Assembly: GCF_000621745.1 (NCBI RefSeq)
Contig: NZ_JHXK01000009.1
Location: forward strand, 186,001 to 250,000
Length of the DNA stretch: 64,000 bases
Direction: 5' to 3'
DNA from: Clostridium beijerinckii HUN142
Lineage (GTDB): Bacteria; Bacillota; Clostridia; Clostridiales; Clostridiaceae
Part shown: one piece after another, positions 52,546 through 62,721 of the stretch
Layout: every line of letters starts with the position of its first letter
Position numbering within the stretch: position 1 is the first letter of the stretch
Position numbers and translations under genes: made by a program
The notes under the pieces: model-generated
What the model was told of the DNA's origin: nothing
Seen by the model: only the letters and a program-made list of their open reading frames with translations
The model's database searches: none

Positions 52546-54261
52546 TTATATTTTAAATTTTTGCACCAATTCATCCAAATCTTGCGCTAACTCTGCTTGA
52601 CTTTGGGTTGAATCTGCGACTTCAGTTACCGCTTTTGTAATTTCACTAATACTAGCTAATACTTCTTCTGAGCTAGCGGCTGAATCCGCAGCTGTAGTTG
52701 AAACCCCTTCAAAAGCCTTATTAACTTGTGTTACTGTCTCATTCATATGTTTGGCAGTATTAAATATATCAGTAGCCATATCGCTTACAAACCTTGCATC
52801 TTTTTCATATTGTATACCAGTATCTAATAACAACGTGTAACTTGGCCTCACGTTATTTACCATATAGTCTAATATGTCTTGTCCGCTAGAAGATAATTCA
52901 TCAAAGGCCGCTCTTACTTGAGTAACCATATTTTGAATTTGGGTTACAGCTTCAGAAGATTGCTCAGCTAATTTTCTAACTTCTTCAGCAACTACAGCAA
53001 ATCCTTTTCCTTGCTCTCCAGCTCTTGCAGCCTCTATAGCAGCATTTAATGCGAGAAGATTAGTTTGTTCAGATATACTGCCAATAGATTCAGCCATTAG
53101 TTTAACTTCCTCAACAACCTTGCCAGCTTCAATAGCTTTTATAATATTAAGTCTTTTTTCTTCATAAATTTCATTATTTTGTTTTATGTTCTCTGTAGCT
53201 TTTTCTTTTATTTCAATAGCTCTTTTATTTATATCATTACCAGATTTTTTAGATTCTTCAGCCTTGCGCTCTAAGTTACTTGTATTCATTGCTATTTCAT
53301 CCATTGATGCTTGAACTTCTTCTGTAGTAGCACTTAAATCTTGAGCTCCCTTAGCAATTGTTTCTGTAGCTTGACTAGAAGATTGCATCATTGATGATAT
53401 TTCTTCGGTAGTGGCTGACAAGTTTCCACTAGTTGAGTTTATCTTTTCTGCACCGTTAAATATTTGTGATATAAGTTCTTTTATATTTTTATCAGCTTTA
53501 TTTAGTGCCTTAGAAAGTCTTCCTATTTCATCTTGGCTGTCTAATTCTATTTCTTGAGTTAAATCTCCATCACCAATTGCTTCAGCAAAATTTAGAACCT
53601 TATTTAATTGTTTAGCTATAACAATTGAGATAAATGTTCCAAGTGCTATAGCAAGTGCTAATCCTAAAACTATAACAAATATTATTATATATAAAGACGA
53701 AGTATATGTATTAGCATCCTGCTTGTATGAATTGGATGCGTTATCATCATTCGCTTGAATTAAAGTATCTAATCCCTTAAATAAATTAGCTCTGGATGTA
53801 GCTATTTCAGTAAATCTAGTTTTAGATTTTTCAAAGTCTTGTGCATCTGCCAACTTTATAACATCATTATAGATATTTCTAAATTCACTTAGATTGCTTT
53901 TTATATCCTTAAAAGTAGATTTTTGATCTTCAGTTAACAATTTTTTTTCATAATCATTAAGTATTGTATCTGTATCTGCAGCATAATCTTGAATTTCCTT
54001 TTCTAATCCAGCATTTTGATTTTCCTTATTTCCTTGATTTGATATTTTCAATAAATCATATCTTATTTCTAAAGTATCTTGCTTAACTTTATTAATTTTC
54101 TCAACGGATAAGAGATTCTGATTATACATATCCTGAGAATTTTTCTTGAGAGTCTGCATATTTCTTATTCCAACAGCTCCAACTAATACTATAAGCAAAG
54201 CTATAATAATAAAAGCTGGTATTAATTTTTTAGACATTTTTAGATTATTAAACCAATTCAA
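52546..54261 (-). CDS. Methyl-accepting chemotaxis protein, 4HB sensor, 571 aa
   Basis: Same layout as the receptor at 49716-51434: helix at 12-34, outer four-helix-bundle sensor (with [23 protein letters not shown]), second helix at about 188-212, HAMP, and tip [45 protein letters not shown]. The start codon is TTG, with AGGAGG eight bases upstream; no better ATG exists. The gene is the parent, or sister, of the relic at 51778-51925. Ligand unknown. Confidence 0.92.
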   Translation of the reverse strand: MNWFNNLKMSKKLIPAFIIIALLIVLVGAVGIRNMQTLKKNSQDMYNQNLLSVEKINKVKQDTLEIRYDLLKISNQGNKENQNAGLEKEIQDYAADTDTILNDYEKKLLTEDQKSTFKDIKSNLSEFRNIYNDVIKLADAQDFEKSKTRFTEIATSRANLFKGLDTLIQANDDNASNSYKQDANTYTSSLYIIIFVIVLGLALAIALGTFISIVIAKQLNKVLNFAEAIGDGDLTQEIELDSQDEIGRLSKALNKADKNIKELISQIFNGAEKINSTSGNLSATTEEISSMMQSSSQATETIAKGAQDLSATTEEVQASMDEIAMNTSNLERKAEESKKSGNDINKRAIEIKEKATENIKQNNEIYEEKRLNIIKAIEAGKVVEEVKLMAESIGSISEQTNLLALNAAIEAARAGEQGKGFAVVAEEVRKLAEQSSEAVTQIQNMVTQVRAAFDELSSSGQDILDYMVNNVRPSYTLLLDTGIQYEKDARFVSDMATDIFNTAKHMNETVTQVNKAFEGVSTTAADSAASSEEVLASISEITKAVTEVADSTQSQAELAQDLDELVQKFKI

Positions 54262-54605
54262 TATAATTCCTCCTAAAACTACAATTATATGTAACTAAAT
54301 ATATATACCGTATTTTAACAGAAAAATCAACAATTATCCAATTACTTCACTACATTACAACAAAATTAGATTATACTATAATAAAATTTTATTATGTATT
54401 CTTCAAAGCTTCTGCTAAACGAAAAATAAACCACCAAAAAAATCTAATCTTAGATTTTCGTGGTGGTTTATAGTGGAGGTAATGGATATTAACTCCTTGT
54501 CCACAAAATTCAAAATAACTATCTCCTTAGGCAAATGAATTTACCTTTAAATTTCCTAAATATTATTGCATAAATTCCTTTGCTCTTTTATCTGATGTCT
54601 AGCCA
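54262..54605. other. Intergenic region between MOSC gene and chemoreceptor gene
   Basis: Holds the terminator at 54428-54470 and flank sequence shared with about 51966-52000. No gene seen. Confidence 0.5.
54428..54470 (-). terminator. Terminator of the hydrogenase/molybdopterin operon
   Basis: AAACCACC and GGTGGTTT enclose a second stem (AAAAATCTAA / TTAGATTTT), with a minus-strand tail ATTTTTCG. It lies about 135 bases after the MOSC-protein stop. Confidence 0.75.
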
Positions 54606-55037
54606 CTATAAAATTTCTATAGAATCTCCTGATCTAATCACTCCGCCTTGTATTATTCTTGTGAAGATTCCTTCTGTTGGCATAATGCACGTGCCAACTT
54701 GATTTTTTATAGCACAACCTTTATGGCACTCTTTCCCTATTTGCGTCACTTCTTGAATTGTTTCTCCTATTTTTAGCCTTGTCCCAACTGGCAATTCATG
54801 AAGAACAATACCTTCAGTTGTTATATTTTCTGCAAATTTCCCAGCATCTAAGTCACTTATCCCCATTTTAATCATTTTATCTATGCTTTCTTGAGCTAAT
54901 AAGCTTACCTGTCTATGCCATTTTCCAGCATGGGCATCATCTTTTAAGCCATGCTCTTCTATGAAGATTCCTTCTTTTATAGGGGTTTTTATAACACCTT
55001 TTTTTTCACTAATATTTATTGATAATACTTTAGCCAT
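54606..55037 (-). CDS. MOSC domain protein, 143 aa
   Basis: A single MOSC domain: VSLLAQESIDKMIKMGISDLDAGKFAENITTEG in the middle and IGKECHKGCAIKNQVGTCIMPTEGIFTRIIQGG with several cysteines near 103-134. MOSC proteins handle sulfur or bind molybdenum cofactor (relatives: YiiM, Moco sulfurase C-terminus). The exact role of this short clostridial form is unknown, but it is the last gene of the moaA-moaC series, so a step in cofactor maturation or delivery is likely. It starts eight bases after moaC. Confidence 0.83.
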   Translation of the reverse strand: MAKVLSINISEKKGVIKTPIKEGIFIEEHGLKDDAHAGKWHRQVSLLAQESIDKMIKMGISDLDAGKFAENITTEGIVLHELPVGTRLKIGETIQEVTQIGKECHKGCAIKNQVGTCIMPTEGIFTRIIQGGVIRSGDSIEIL

Positions 55038-55045
55038 AATTTTAT

Positions 55046-55516
55046 TTAAATCTCCCTTATATATTCTCCACTTTTTCCACCGGTTTTCTTTATTAATCGG
55101 ACATTTTCTATTACCATATCCTTATCAACAGCCTTGCACATATCATATATAGTAAGGGCTGCAGTTGTTACAGCTGTTAATGCTTCCATTTCAACGCCTG
55201 TTTTCCCAACTGTTGAAACTGTTGCTTCAATCTCTATTTCTTCTTCACCTATATTAAAATTTATATCAGACCCTGTTATAAAAATATTATGGCACATAGG
55301 AATTAAATCCGAGGTTTTTTTCACGCCCATTATTCCGCCAATTTGGGCAACTGATAAAACATCACCTTTTTTAATAAGGCCATCTTTTATCAAATCTACA
55401 GTTTCCTTTTTCATTTTAATTGATCCTCTTGCAATAGCAACTCTCTTTGTCTCATCCTTTTCACTCACATTTACCATATGAGCTCTTCCTTTTTCATTAA
55501 AATGAGTAAATTCCAT
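55046..55516 (-). CDS. moaC: Cyclic pyranopterin monophosphate synthase MoaC, 156 aa
   Basis: MoaC works with MoaA in the first step of molybdenum cofactor synthesis, closing the cyclic pyranopterin ring. The family signatures [30 protein letters not shown] and [26 protein letters not shown] with the catalytic lysine/aspartate region are complete. ATG 55516 follows GGAGG; the TTG at 55531 that opens the longer frame is part of that site. It begins four bases after the moaA stop. Confidence 0.93.
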   Translation of the reverse strand: MEFTHFNEKGRAHMVNVSEKDETKRVAIARGSIKMKKETVDLIKDGLIKKGDVLSVAQIGGIMGVKKTSDLIPMCHNIFITGSDINFNIGEEEIEIEATVSTVGKTGVEMEALTAVTTAALTIYDMCKAVDKDMVIENVRLIKKTGGKSGEYIREI

Positions 55517-55520
55517 AAAA

Positions 55521-56477
55521 TCAACCTCCAATTGCTGTCATTTCTCTATTAATATAATTTCCGTTCTCTAATTCATGTTCTTTGGGCTTGCTTTTAATAG
55601 TATCAGTAATTACTGTCTTAATATCTTTACCTTCTCTAAGCAATTTCTTTAAATCCACTTCAGAGTTTGAGTGAAGACATGACTTTAGTTTTCCATCTGC
55701 TGTTAATCTTATTCTATTGCAATTTCCGCAAAACTTACATGATATAGGATTAATAAGCCCAACTTTCCCCTTTGCATTTGGAAGTTTATAATATCTTGCT
55801 GGAGAAGAAATATCTGCTGATTCTATTTCTATTAATTCTGGCATCTTTTCTAAAACTGTATCATTAGAAATATATTTATTAGATGACCAATGCTTTAGAG
55901 TACCTATTGGCATAAGTTCTATAAATCTTATTTCTATATCCTCATATTTTGTTAAATTTATAAAGTCTTCTATTTCATTTTCATTAAAGTCCTTTATTAA
56001 AACTACATTTAATTTGATTGGAGTGAGCCCACTCTTTTTAGCTGCTTCAATACCTTGAAGTACATCTTTGAGTTTGCCTACCTTAGTTATCTGTGAATAT
56101 TTTTCTTCATTTAAAGTATCTAAGCTTATATTAAGTCTATTAAGACCTGCGTTTTTTAAATCTTTAGCATAATCCTTTAATAGAATTCCATTGGTAGTCA
56201 TAGCTAAATCCCTAACTCCGCCTATTTTACCTATACCATCAATTAGCTTTAAAATATTTTTTCTTACTAAAGGCTCTCCCCCAGTTATCCTAACTTTATC
56301 TACACCTAATTCAACAAAGCTTTCAGTAATGGCTTCTATTTCTTCTAAAGTTAGAATCTCTTTATGCCACATCTTATCTATTCCTTTTTCAGGCATGCAA
56401 TATTTGCATCTCAAATTACACAAATCTGTGACTGATATTCTCAAGTAATTTATCTTTCTGCCATACGAATCAAACAT
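55521..56477 (-). CDS. moaA: GTP 3',8-cyclase MoaA, 318 aa
   Basis: A radical-SAM enzyme that converts GTP to 3',8-cyclo-7,8-dihydro-GTP. The N-terminal cluster motif is [10 protein letters not shown], followed by the SAM-binding [10 protein letters not shown]. The C-terminal second cluster uses [21 protein letters not shown], and the chain ends in the double glycine MTAIGG needed for activity in the family. Length is normal. It overlaps the mobA gene by eight bases; GGAGGA precedes the ATG. Confidence 0.95.
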   Translation of the reverse strand: MFDSYGRKINYLRISVTDLCNLRCKYCMPEKGIDKMWHKEILTLEEIEAITESFVELGVDKVRITGGEPLVRKNILKLIDGIGKIGGVRDLAMTTNGILLKDYAKDLKNAGLNRLNISLDTLNEEKYSQITKVGKLKDVLQGIEAAKKSGLTPIKLNVVLIKDFNENEIEDFINLTKYEDIEIRFIELMPIGTLKHWSSNKYISNDTVLEKMPELIEIESADISSPARYYKLPNAKGKVGLINPISCKFCGNCNRIRLTADGKLKSCLHSNSEVDLKKLLREGKDIKTVITDTIKSKPKEHELENGNYINREMTAIGG

Positions 56478-57096
56478 AATTTTCCTCCTGCTTATTCTTT
56501 TTATTATAAGCTTCTAAATCCTCTTTTGAGTTAAGATTCATAAACATATCAAAAGAATAATCATATTTTTTCAAAACATTTTCTTCAATAAAAATAGGCT
56601 CTATAATATCAATTAATCCCGCTATAGATCTTCTATTAAGTGATATAAGTTTTTCAACTTTAGGCAGTATATCTACGGAATAAAAGGCATTAAAAGGCTC
56701 AAACTTACCTTCTCTTTTAGCAACACAAGCATTTGCTTTACTATTTGTAAGCACTTTCTTAATATACTTAATATACTTTAAGTTTACATTAGGCATATCA
56801 CAAGCTATAAAGTATACATATTTACTCTTACTTTCTTTAAGCCCACCATAGATTCCAGATAGAGGACCAATATCTTTTATTTCATCGCTAATTATTCTTA
56901 TTCCGTCTTCTGCTGTTTTATACTCTTGTGGCTTATTTGTGACAATAATTATATCTTCAAATTCTTTACTTAGTTCATGAATTAACTTTTCCATAATTCT
57001 CACTTCATTAATTCTTAAAAACTGCTTATCAAAGCCCATTCGTGAACTTTTTCCACCTGCAAGTATCACTGCTGTTTTAAAAACTTCTACATCCAT
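56470..57096 (-). CDS. mobA: Molybdenum cofactor guanylyltransferase MobA, 208 aa
   Basis: The signature AVILAGGKSSRMGFDKQFL opens the nucleotidyltransferase fold, and FIACDMPNVNLKYI and FEPFNAFYSVDIL are typical later motifs. MobA joins GMP to molybdopterin to make the dinucleotide form used by formate dehydrogenases, which agrees with the fdhF gene in this locus. It starts four bases after the second HycB-like gene, so hydrogenase and cofactor genes share a transcript. Confidence 0.9.
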   Translation of the reverse strand: MDVEVFKTAVILAGGKSSRMGFDKQFLRINEVRIMEKLIHELSKEFEDIIIVTNKPQEYKTAEDGIRIISDEIKDIGPLSGIYGGLKESKSKYVYFIACDMPNVNLKYIKYIKKVLTNSKANACVAKREGKFEPFNAFYSVDILPKVEKLISLNRRSIAGLIDIIEPIFIEENVLKKYDYSFDMFMNLNSKEDLEAYNKKNKQEENYV

Positions 57097-57100
57097 ACAC

Positions 57101-57670
57101 TTATAATATATTTAATAAATTAGCTGCAGCATTTTTTCTCTTTTCTGAAATGTCTTCATCTATAATTTTAGATTCAACTAATCTTAATGCTTCTGTAGGA
57201 CATACTTCTACACAGGCAGGACCATTTTCCCTACCTATACATAAATCACATTTGTTTGCAACTAATCTTTCTTTATGTTCTAGCTTTCCGTCTTTATCAC
57301 ACATTAAGCCCTTTTGAATAACTTTCTCTCCAGCTTTATGTTCAACTATTATATCAATGGCACCAAAAGGACAAACTATTGCGCAAGATTTACAACCTAT
57401 GCATGTATCTTTATTTATTAACACTACCCCGTCTTTATTTATAATCGAACCATTTGGACATGCATTAGCACACGGAGCATTTTCACAATGCCTACATTGA
57501 ATTGGAGCACTTACATCTGCAGTTTTAATAACTTTTAAGCAAGGATTAAAATTAACCTTATCTTTACTTTGTACAAGTATGTTTTCTTCAGAATGTGCAA
57601 CAACACATGCAGCCTCACAAGTTCTACATCCTATACATCTTTTTGGATTTGCTATAACAAAATTATTCAT
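57101..57670 (-). CDS. HycB-type 4x[4Fe-4S] ferredoxin subunit, 189 aa
   Basis: Four cluster motifs: CIGCRTCEAACVVAH, CRHCENAPCANACPNGSI, CIGCKSCAIVCPFGAI and CDLCIGRENGPACVEVCP. This is the HycB/HydN pattern that links a formate dehydrogenase to a hydrogenase. It is closely related to the ferredoxin gene at 59075-59629, and both flank the hydrogenase gene. One base separates it from the hydrogenase stop. GGAGG precedes the ATG. Confidence 0.9.
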   Translation of the reverse strand: MNNFVIANPKRCIGCRTCEAACVVAHSEENILVQSKDKVNFNPCLKVIKTADVSAPIQCRHCENAPCANACPNGSIINKDGVVLINKDTCIGCKSCAIVCPFGAIDIIVEHKAGEKVIQKGLMCDKDGKLEHKERLVANKCDLCIGRENGPACVEVCPTEALRLVESKIIDEDISEKRKNAAANLLNIL

Positions 57671-59056
57671 TTATATTTCCTCCTTCTTTCTCGAAACAAA
57701 CTTTGTATGTAGTAGATGATGAGATTTTTCACCAAGAGGTTCTATTAAAAACTCTTCATATAATTTTTTTATAAAAGGATTTTCATGAGATTTTCTTATT
57801 TCAAGTTCAGAATCATGTTTATAGATACCTTTTTTTCTACTTACCAAGGCATTTCTTCTATCTATATCCAAGATAAACTTAGGTTGTCCACCACCACTTA
57901 CACAACCTTCTGGGCAAGTCATAACTTCAATAAAGTCAAAGTCACACTTTCCTTCTTTTATATCTTCAAGTATTTGAACTACATTTTTCAAACCTGAAAC
58001 CACTGCTATCTTTAGTGTTATCTTTGGCAATTTCACTTCTGCAACTCTAATGCCTTCACTGCCTCGTACAAAATTAAGTTCTAAATTACGAATAGATTTC
58101 TTTGTAAGCATCTCATAGCCGCTTCTAAGTGCAGCTTCCATTACACCACCAGTTACTCCAAAAATATTGCCAGCTCCAGTATAACTTCCAAGTGGTAAAT
58201 CGAACTCTTCATCCTTTAAATTTTTAAAATCTATTTCATTATCTCTTATAAGCTGAGCAAATTCCCTTGTAGTAATAACTATATCTACATCCTTAAAACC
58301 ACTATCTTGCATTTCTTCTCTATCACATTCAAATTGCTTGCAAGTACATGGCATTATAGCTACATTATATATCTTCTTAGGATCAACCTTATCTATTTTA
58401 GCACCATAAGTTTTAAAAATTGTTCCAGCCATTTGTTGTGGTGATTTACAGCTTGAAAGATGATTTAAAAGCTCTGGATAGCTTTGTTCCATAAATTTCA
58501 CCCAGGCAGGACAACAAGAAGTAAACATCGGTAATTTCCCACCTTCTGTTACTCTTTTTATAAGTTCGCTGCCTTCTTCCATTATGGTTAAGTCCGCACC
58601 AAAGTTAGTATCGTAAATCCTGTTAAAGCCTAATCTTCGCAATGCTGCTGCCATTTTACCAGCTGTTAAACTACCAGGCTTAAGTCCGAATTCTTCACCT
58701 AAAGAAACTCTTACAGCTGGTGCACATTGAACTATAGTAACTAATTCTTCATTATGCAAAGCCTCTTTCACCTTAGCTGCATTTCCTTTGTTAAAAGCTG
58801 CAAATACTGGCTCCTTTACACTTTCAAGTAATCCTCTATCTCTTCTTTTCTCTTCTATTAAATGACTGTTTTCTCTATTTTCAAACGCATAAGAATTACA
58901 TACCTGTATGCATTGTCCACAAGAAACACAAACATCATAATCAATCTCTTGAGGTTGTCCCACTTTACCTTGTATTGCATTTACAGGACAGACTTCAACA
59001 CATTGCTGGCACCCAGTACATAACTCTTTATCAATATTTACAAAACCAATATCCAT
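57671..59056 (-). CDS. [FeFe] hydrogenase catalytic subunit, short HDCR-type, 461 aa
   Basis: Residues 1-60 hold two [4Fe-4S] motifs (CTGCQQCVEVCP, CVSCGQCIQVC). The H-cluster binding loops are all present: TSCCPAW at 179-185, with the proton-transfer cysteine; MPCTCKQFECDRE from 235; and EVMTCPEGCVSGGGQP from 377. Length and domain order match HydA2 of hydrogen-dependent CO2 reductases rather than the long ferredoxin hydrogenases. It lies between two HycB-type genes and close to fdhF, so electrons probably pass between formate and hydrogen. One unusual residue: cysteine in place of alanine in the second loop. Confidence 0.92.
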   Translation of the reverse strand: MDIGFVNIDKELCTGCQQCVEVCPVNAIQGKVGQPQEIDYDVCVSCGQCIQVCNSYAFENRENSHLIEEKRRDRGLLESVKEPVFAAFNKGNAAKVKEALHNEELVTIVQCAPAVRVSLGEEFGLKPGSLTAGKMAAALRRLGFNRIYDTNFGADLTIMEEGSELIKRVTEGGKLPMFTSCCPAWVKFMEQSYPELLNHLSSCKSPQQMAGTIFKTYGAKIDKVDPKKIYNVAIMPCTCKQFECDREEMQDSGFKDVDIVITTREFAQLIRDNEIDFKNLKDEEFDLPLGSYTGAGNIFGVTGGVMEAALRSGYEMLTKKSIRNLELNFVRGSEGIRVAEVKLPKITLKIAVVSGLKNVVQILEDIKEGKCDFDFIEVMTCPEGCVSGGGQPKFILDIDRRNALVSRKKGIYKHDSELEIRKSHENPFIKKLYEEFLIEPLGEKSHHLLHTKFVSRKKEEI

Positions 59057-59074
59057 AAATTAAAATCCTCTCTC

Positions 59075-59629
59075 TTATAAGTTTAAATTACTTACTGCTC
59101 TTATGTTTCTTATTCTTTTTTCTTCTATGACATCGAATAATTTAAGAGCATCTTTAGGACATGCTTTTACACAAGCTGGTTCATCTTGTTCTTTACATAA
59201 ATCGCATTTATATGCAACCTTTGTTTCTTTCTCTTCTAGCACTTCTTCAAATAATTCCTTCTGCACATTTTGCATAACTGGTTTTCCAGCCTTATATTTA
59301 GTTCCCATTTCAATAGCTCCAAACGGGCAAGCTACTGCACATGCTTTGCAACCTATACAAATTTCTTCATCAATTATTATTGCATTATCTTCATTTTTAA
59401 TTGCATTTACAGGACAGACCTTTGCGCAAGGTGCATTTTCACAATGTCTACATTGAACTGGAACTGTAAAGTCCTTCTCTTTAATAACATGTATTCTAGA
59501 AATTATTGGTGTTTGTATATTTCCAACAGTGACTGATTCATTATGAGCCTTAAAGCAAGCTATTTCACAAGCCTTACACCCAACACACTTATTAGCATCT
59601 CCCACAATGAAAGAATTACAACTTTTCAT
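59075..59629 (-). CDS. HycB-type 4x[4Fe-4S] ferredoxin subunit, 184 aa
   Basis: Motifs: CVGCKACEIACFKAH, CRHCENAPCAKVCPVNAI, CIGCKACAVACPFGAI and CDLCKEQDEPACVKACP. The longer frame opening at 59686 has no ribosome binding site; ATG 59629 follows GAGGAG and begins at the family's normal start, so it is preferred. It is the first gene of the hycB-hydA-hycB-mobA-moaA-moaC-MOSC series and probably bridges the hydrogenase to the formate dehydrogenase. Confidence 0.9.
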   Translation of the reverse strand: MKSCNSFIVGDANKCVGCKACEIACFKAHNESVTVGNIQTPIISRIHVIKEKDFTVPVQCRHCENAPCAKVCPVNAIKNEDNAIIIDEEICIGCKACAVACPFGAIEMGTKYKAGKPVMQNVQKELFEEVLEEKETKVAYKCDLCKEQDEPACVKACPKDALKLFDVIEEKRIRNIRAVSNLNL

Positions 59630-59686
59630 ATTAATTTCACTCCTCTGTACATTCAAGGCACTCCCAAGAAGATAATAGACCACCAA

Positions 59687-60050
59687 AACGCCGTATGACC
59701 TAAAATATCAAACATATTGATCTATTATTCCTGGGGTCTGTACCCAATACTTATAGATATCCAAATTTAAACATAGACTTATGTAGTATCTTCCCCAAAT
59801 CATATATACCCACGACTTAAATTTCACTTATATTTTGAAATATACACATACCAGAAAAGGGAGGTACTCTTATGTGTAGTGTTACATTAGAGAACAAGTT
59901 GCTGGCATTTCTTCTGTAGAAGTTGTTCCATTTTTGCTTGTCCTGAAGCTTGTCTTTAGGAGCATGCAGAAATGGTGCAACTTCTACTGTTAGAAATCCT
60001 CAACTTATTCTCAGTAACCGAAACAACTGAGTACCTGTCATTTCGGTGAA
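59687..60050. other. Intergenic region between fdhD and hycB
   Basis: No gene. It is almost filled by the repeat copy at 59745-60060. A promoter for the hycB series should lie here, but none is certain. Confidence 0.5.
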
Positions 60051-60060
60051 TTATTTCATA
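59745..60060. repeat. Composite palindromic intergenic repeat, second copy
   Basis: Its front (ATAGATATCCAAATTTAA) matches about 36251-36268; the centre is a strong hairpin at 59916-59987 (GTAGAAGTTGTTCCATTTTT against AGAAATGGTGCAACTTCTAC); the tail with CGGTGAATTATTTCATA corresponds to the tail of the copy at 52060-52385. It splits the formate/hydrogen locus in two. Confidence 0.7.
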
Positions 60061-60842
60061 ATTCTATATCCATTAGCATATATATTCATTTTGTTGCCTC
60101 TTACAAATCCAACTAATGTAATATTTAATCTTTTTGCAAGAGCCACTGAAAGGCTTGTAGGCGCTGATTTAGATATAATTATTGGTATTTCTAGCTTGGC
60201 CGCCTTTAATATCATTTCAAGAGAGACTCTTCCGCTAAGTATAACTGCTTTATCCTTAAGGAATATGCCTTTCATAAGTGATTCTCCAATAACCTTGTCC
60301 AAGGCATTATGTCTAGCTACATCTTCATACACTACAAGCATTTCATTGCTATCACATAATGCAACGCAGTGAACTCCTCCTGTGTTCTTAAAGACATCCG
60401 AATAATCTAAATTTGTTCTCATAAATTCGAATATCTTTTCAGTGTGCATTTTAGCATCACTTTCAACAGGTTTGCAGTTTAAGGAATCTAAGAAATTATC
60501 AATTCCATCAATTGATTGATCCTTTATACTTTCTAAATCAATTTTCTTAGAGAAAAAGCTTTCGCGAGCAGCATCTTTATTTTTAGTCTCAACCTCTGCA
60601 ATTCCTTTTTCTTCATTTAAATTAAAAGATATTATATCTTCACTAGTATTTATTAAACCTTCTGTTCTTAAAAAGCCAACTGACAATGCTTTTAAGTTTT
60701 CTGGGCTACATAAAAGTGTAGCTAATTTTTTTCCATTAAGAAAAATTGTTAGTGGGTATTCTCTAACTAGAAGTTCATCTACATCTGCTTTAAAAATGCC
60801 TTCTTCTATTTTAAAAACTTTACATTCTAATGTTTTTTCCAT
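60051..60842 (-). CDS. fdhD: FdhD-like sulfurtransferase for formate dehydrogenase, 263 aa
   Basis: FdhD moves sulfur onto the molybdenum cofactor of formate dehydrogenase. The family fold is clear: LVREYPLTIFLNGKKLATLLCSPENLKALSVGFLRTEG, NTGGVHCVALC, YEDVARHNALDKVIG, and ILSGRVSLEMILKAAKLEIPIIISKSAPTSL. However, the loop around residues 90-110 (AARESFFSKKIDLES) lacks the CGxC-type cysteines that carry persulfide in E. coli FdhD. It overlaps mobB by 23 bases, with AAGGAG before the ATG. Confidence 0.85.
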   Translation of the reverse strand: MEKTLECKVFKIEEGIFKADVDELLVREYPLTIFLNGKKLATLLCSPENLKALSVGFLRTEGLINTSEDIISFNLNEEKGIAEVETKNKDAARESFFSKKIDLESIKDQSIDGIDNFLDSLNCKPVESDAKMHTEKIFEFMRTNLDYSDVFKNTGGVHCVALCDSNEMLVVYEDVARHNALDKVIGESLMKGIFLKDKAVILSGRVSLEMILKAAKLEIPIIISKSAPTSLSVALAKRLNITLVGFVRGNKMNIYANGYRIMK

Positions 60843-61398
60843 TATTTATTTCTCCTTTGCGCACTTTAAAAATAATCTTATCCTCAATAAATTCAGCTAT
60901 CTTATTCACATCATTGATATCTAATTGATCTATGTTCAAATTTAGCTTTTCATCAGTAGCTACTGCTAAAAATTTCGTTCTATCCAAACTCTCATTTTCA
61001 CATAGAAGCTTTTGATCTACTTCTTTTCTATGAACTTCTATTTTAGGGTATCCATTATTTTTATATCCCTCTATGATTACCAAATCCATACCTACAAATA
61101 GTTCTAGTATTTCTTCAAGATCCTTTTCTTCCTTTAGCTTTTCTATCATAGCTATTTTTTCTTTTGATGAAATAACCATTTTGTCTGCTCCAGCTTTTAC
61201 AAACCTATAACTGTCTTTTCCCTCTTTGTCAATTTCAAATTTGTGAGCATCATGTTTTAAGACTCCTATGTTATAGTTTTTTTCTTTTAACATAGGTATC
61301 AATGCTTCTATGAGCGTTGTCTTCCCTGTTCCAGATTTAGTTGCAACTATAGATATTACTTTAAGTTCACTTGATTTATTTAAAGATGAATTTTCCAC
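60820..61398 (-). CDS. mobB: Molybdopterin-guanine dinucleotide biosynthesis protein MobB, 192 aa
   Basis: A P-loop GTPase of the MobB family: Walker A VATKSGTGKTTLIEAL, then GVLKHDAHKFEIDKEGKDSYRFVKAGAD, and DLVIIEGYKNNGYPKIEVHR. It aids MobA in dinucleotide cofactor formation. The start is GTG, preceded by AGGAG; the gene overlaps moeA by 23 bases and fdhD by 23 bases, so all three are co-translated. Confidence 0.9.
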   Translation of the reverse strand: MENSSLNKSSELKVISIVATKSGTGKTTLIEALIPMLKEKNYNIGVLKHDAHKFEIDKEGKDSYRFVKAGADKMVISSKEKIAMIEKLKEEKDLEEILELFVGMDLVIIEGYKNNGYPKIEVHRKEVDQKLLCENESLDRTKFLAVATDEKLNLNIDQLDINDVNKIAEFIEDKIIFKVRKGEINNGKNIRM

Positions 61399-62587
61399 TT
61401 AAAACTTCTCCTGCCTTTTTATATCCAATTCCTGCTGGCATTATTATTATTCCATTTGCCTTACTCATAGTAATTAACTGATTAGAACTTTGAGATCCAA
61501 CTTTATATGCATATAACTTTCCGTTCTCAGCTTTTATATTTACATATATGTATTTACTTCTGCCTTCTTTTTCTTTAAAGTCTTCAGCTAGTATAACTTG
61601 GAGAGTATCATCACTCTCCATGTTTTTACCAAGCATTTTTTCACAAGCTGGCTTTACGAATTCTTCAAAGGTAGTTATTGCAGATAATGGATTGCCTGGT
61701 AAGCTAAAAAACATTTTTTTATCAATGACTGCAAAGCTTATTGGCTTTCCTGGCTTTATAGCTACAGATTGAAATTTTATATCAGCATTTATTTCATTCA
61801 ATACTTGTTCTACAAAATCAAAATCTCCTACAGAAGCACCACCTGAAGTTATAACTATATCTGATTTTTCTAATGCTTCTTTAACTTTACTTTTTAACGT
61901 ATCTTTTTTATCTTCAACAATTCCTAGGCATAAAGCTTCTAATCCTAAATTCTTAATTAATGCTTTTAGTGAATATTCATTGCTATTTCTTATTTGTCCA
62001 AACTTAGGAGTTTCATTTATATCTACAAGTTCATCACCTGTTGTAAGTATTGATATTACTGGATCTCTATGAACTTTAATTTTGCTATAACCTAAAGAAG
62101 CTAAAACTCCAATTTCAGTTGGCCTAATCAGTGTTCCTTTTCTTAAAGCAATATCTCCTACTTTAATTTCTTCACCAAGTTTTAGTACATTGCATCCATC
62201 TTTAACTTTCTCAGAAATATAAAGAGTATCTTCACGAACTTCTACTTTCTCAATTTGTATTACTGCATTTGCACCTTTAGGCACTGGTGCTCCTGTCATT
62301 ATCTTCATTGCTTGCCCGTTTTTTAATTCTTTATCACTAAACTCCCCAGCTTTTATAAGATCAACTATCTCAAGCTTTATTGAAACTCCATCTTCATATA
62401 AATCAGTATCCTCACTTTTTATGGCATATCCATCCATTGCTGATTTATCAAATGGTGGAAGATTATCTCTAGAATATATATCTTCTGCTAGTACCTTATT
62501 TAAACAAGATAAAATATCCTTCTCTTCACATTCTAAGGCCTTAGATTCTTCCAAAATTATTCTTAAAGCTTCTTCTACACTAATCAT
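61376..62587 (-). CDS. moeA: Molybdopterin molybdotransferase MoeA, 403 aa
   Basis: MoeA inserts molybdate into adenylylated molybdopterin. Present are the N-terminal DNLPPFDKSAMDGYAI, the MTGAPVPKGANAVIQIE segment, the ITSGGASVGDFDFVEQVL MPT-binding motif and SLPGNPLSAITTFEEFVKP. Domain order and length are standard. It is the first cofactor gene after fdhF (gap about 130 bases). GGGAGGAAA precedes the ATG. Confidence 0.93.
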   Translation of the reverse strand: MISVEEALRIILEESKALECEEKDILSCLNKVLAEDIYSRDNLPPFDKSAMDGYAIKSEDTDLYEDGVSIKLEIVDLIKAGEFSDKELKNGQAMKIMTGAPVPKGANAVIQIEKVEVREDTLYISEKVKDGCNVLKLGEEIKVGDIALRKGTLIRPTEIGVLASLGYSKIKVHRDPVISILTTGDELVDINETPKFGQIRNSNEYSLKALIKNLGLEALCLGIVEDKKDTLKSKVKEALEKSDIVITSGGASVGDFDFVEQVLNEINADIKFQSVAIKPGKPISFAVIDKKMFFSLPGNPLSAITTFEEFVKPACEKMLGKNMESDDTLQVILAEDFKEKEGRSKYIYVNIKAENGKLYAYKVGSQSSNQLITMSKANGIIIMPAGIGYKKAGEVLSGKFIFK

Positions 62588-62721
62588 TGCTGTTTCCTCC
62601 CTATAATGTTCACCTGATGGGCCCTATTTGGTAAACATATCTCATCATATGAAGTAAAATATACAAGCATACTTATCTATTTTTTGCTTGTGCTTTATCA
62701 TTTTCTTTTAAATTCCTAATA

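Noticed and set aside
59103..59456. Plus-strand frame of 117 codons opposite the HycB-type gene
   Set aside because: The opposite strand encodes four [4Fe-4S] motifs; the plus frame has none and no ribosome binding site.
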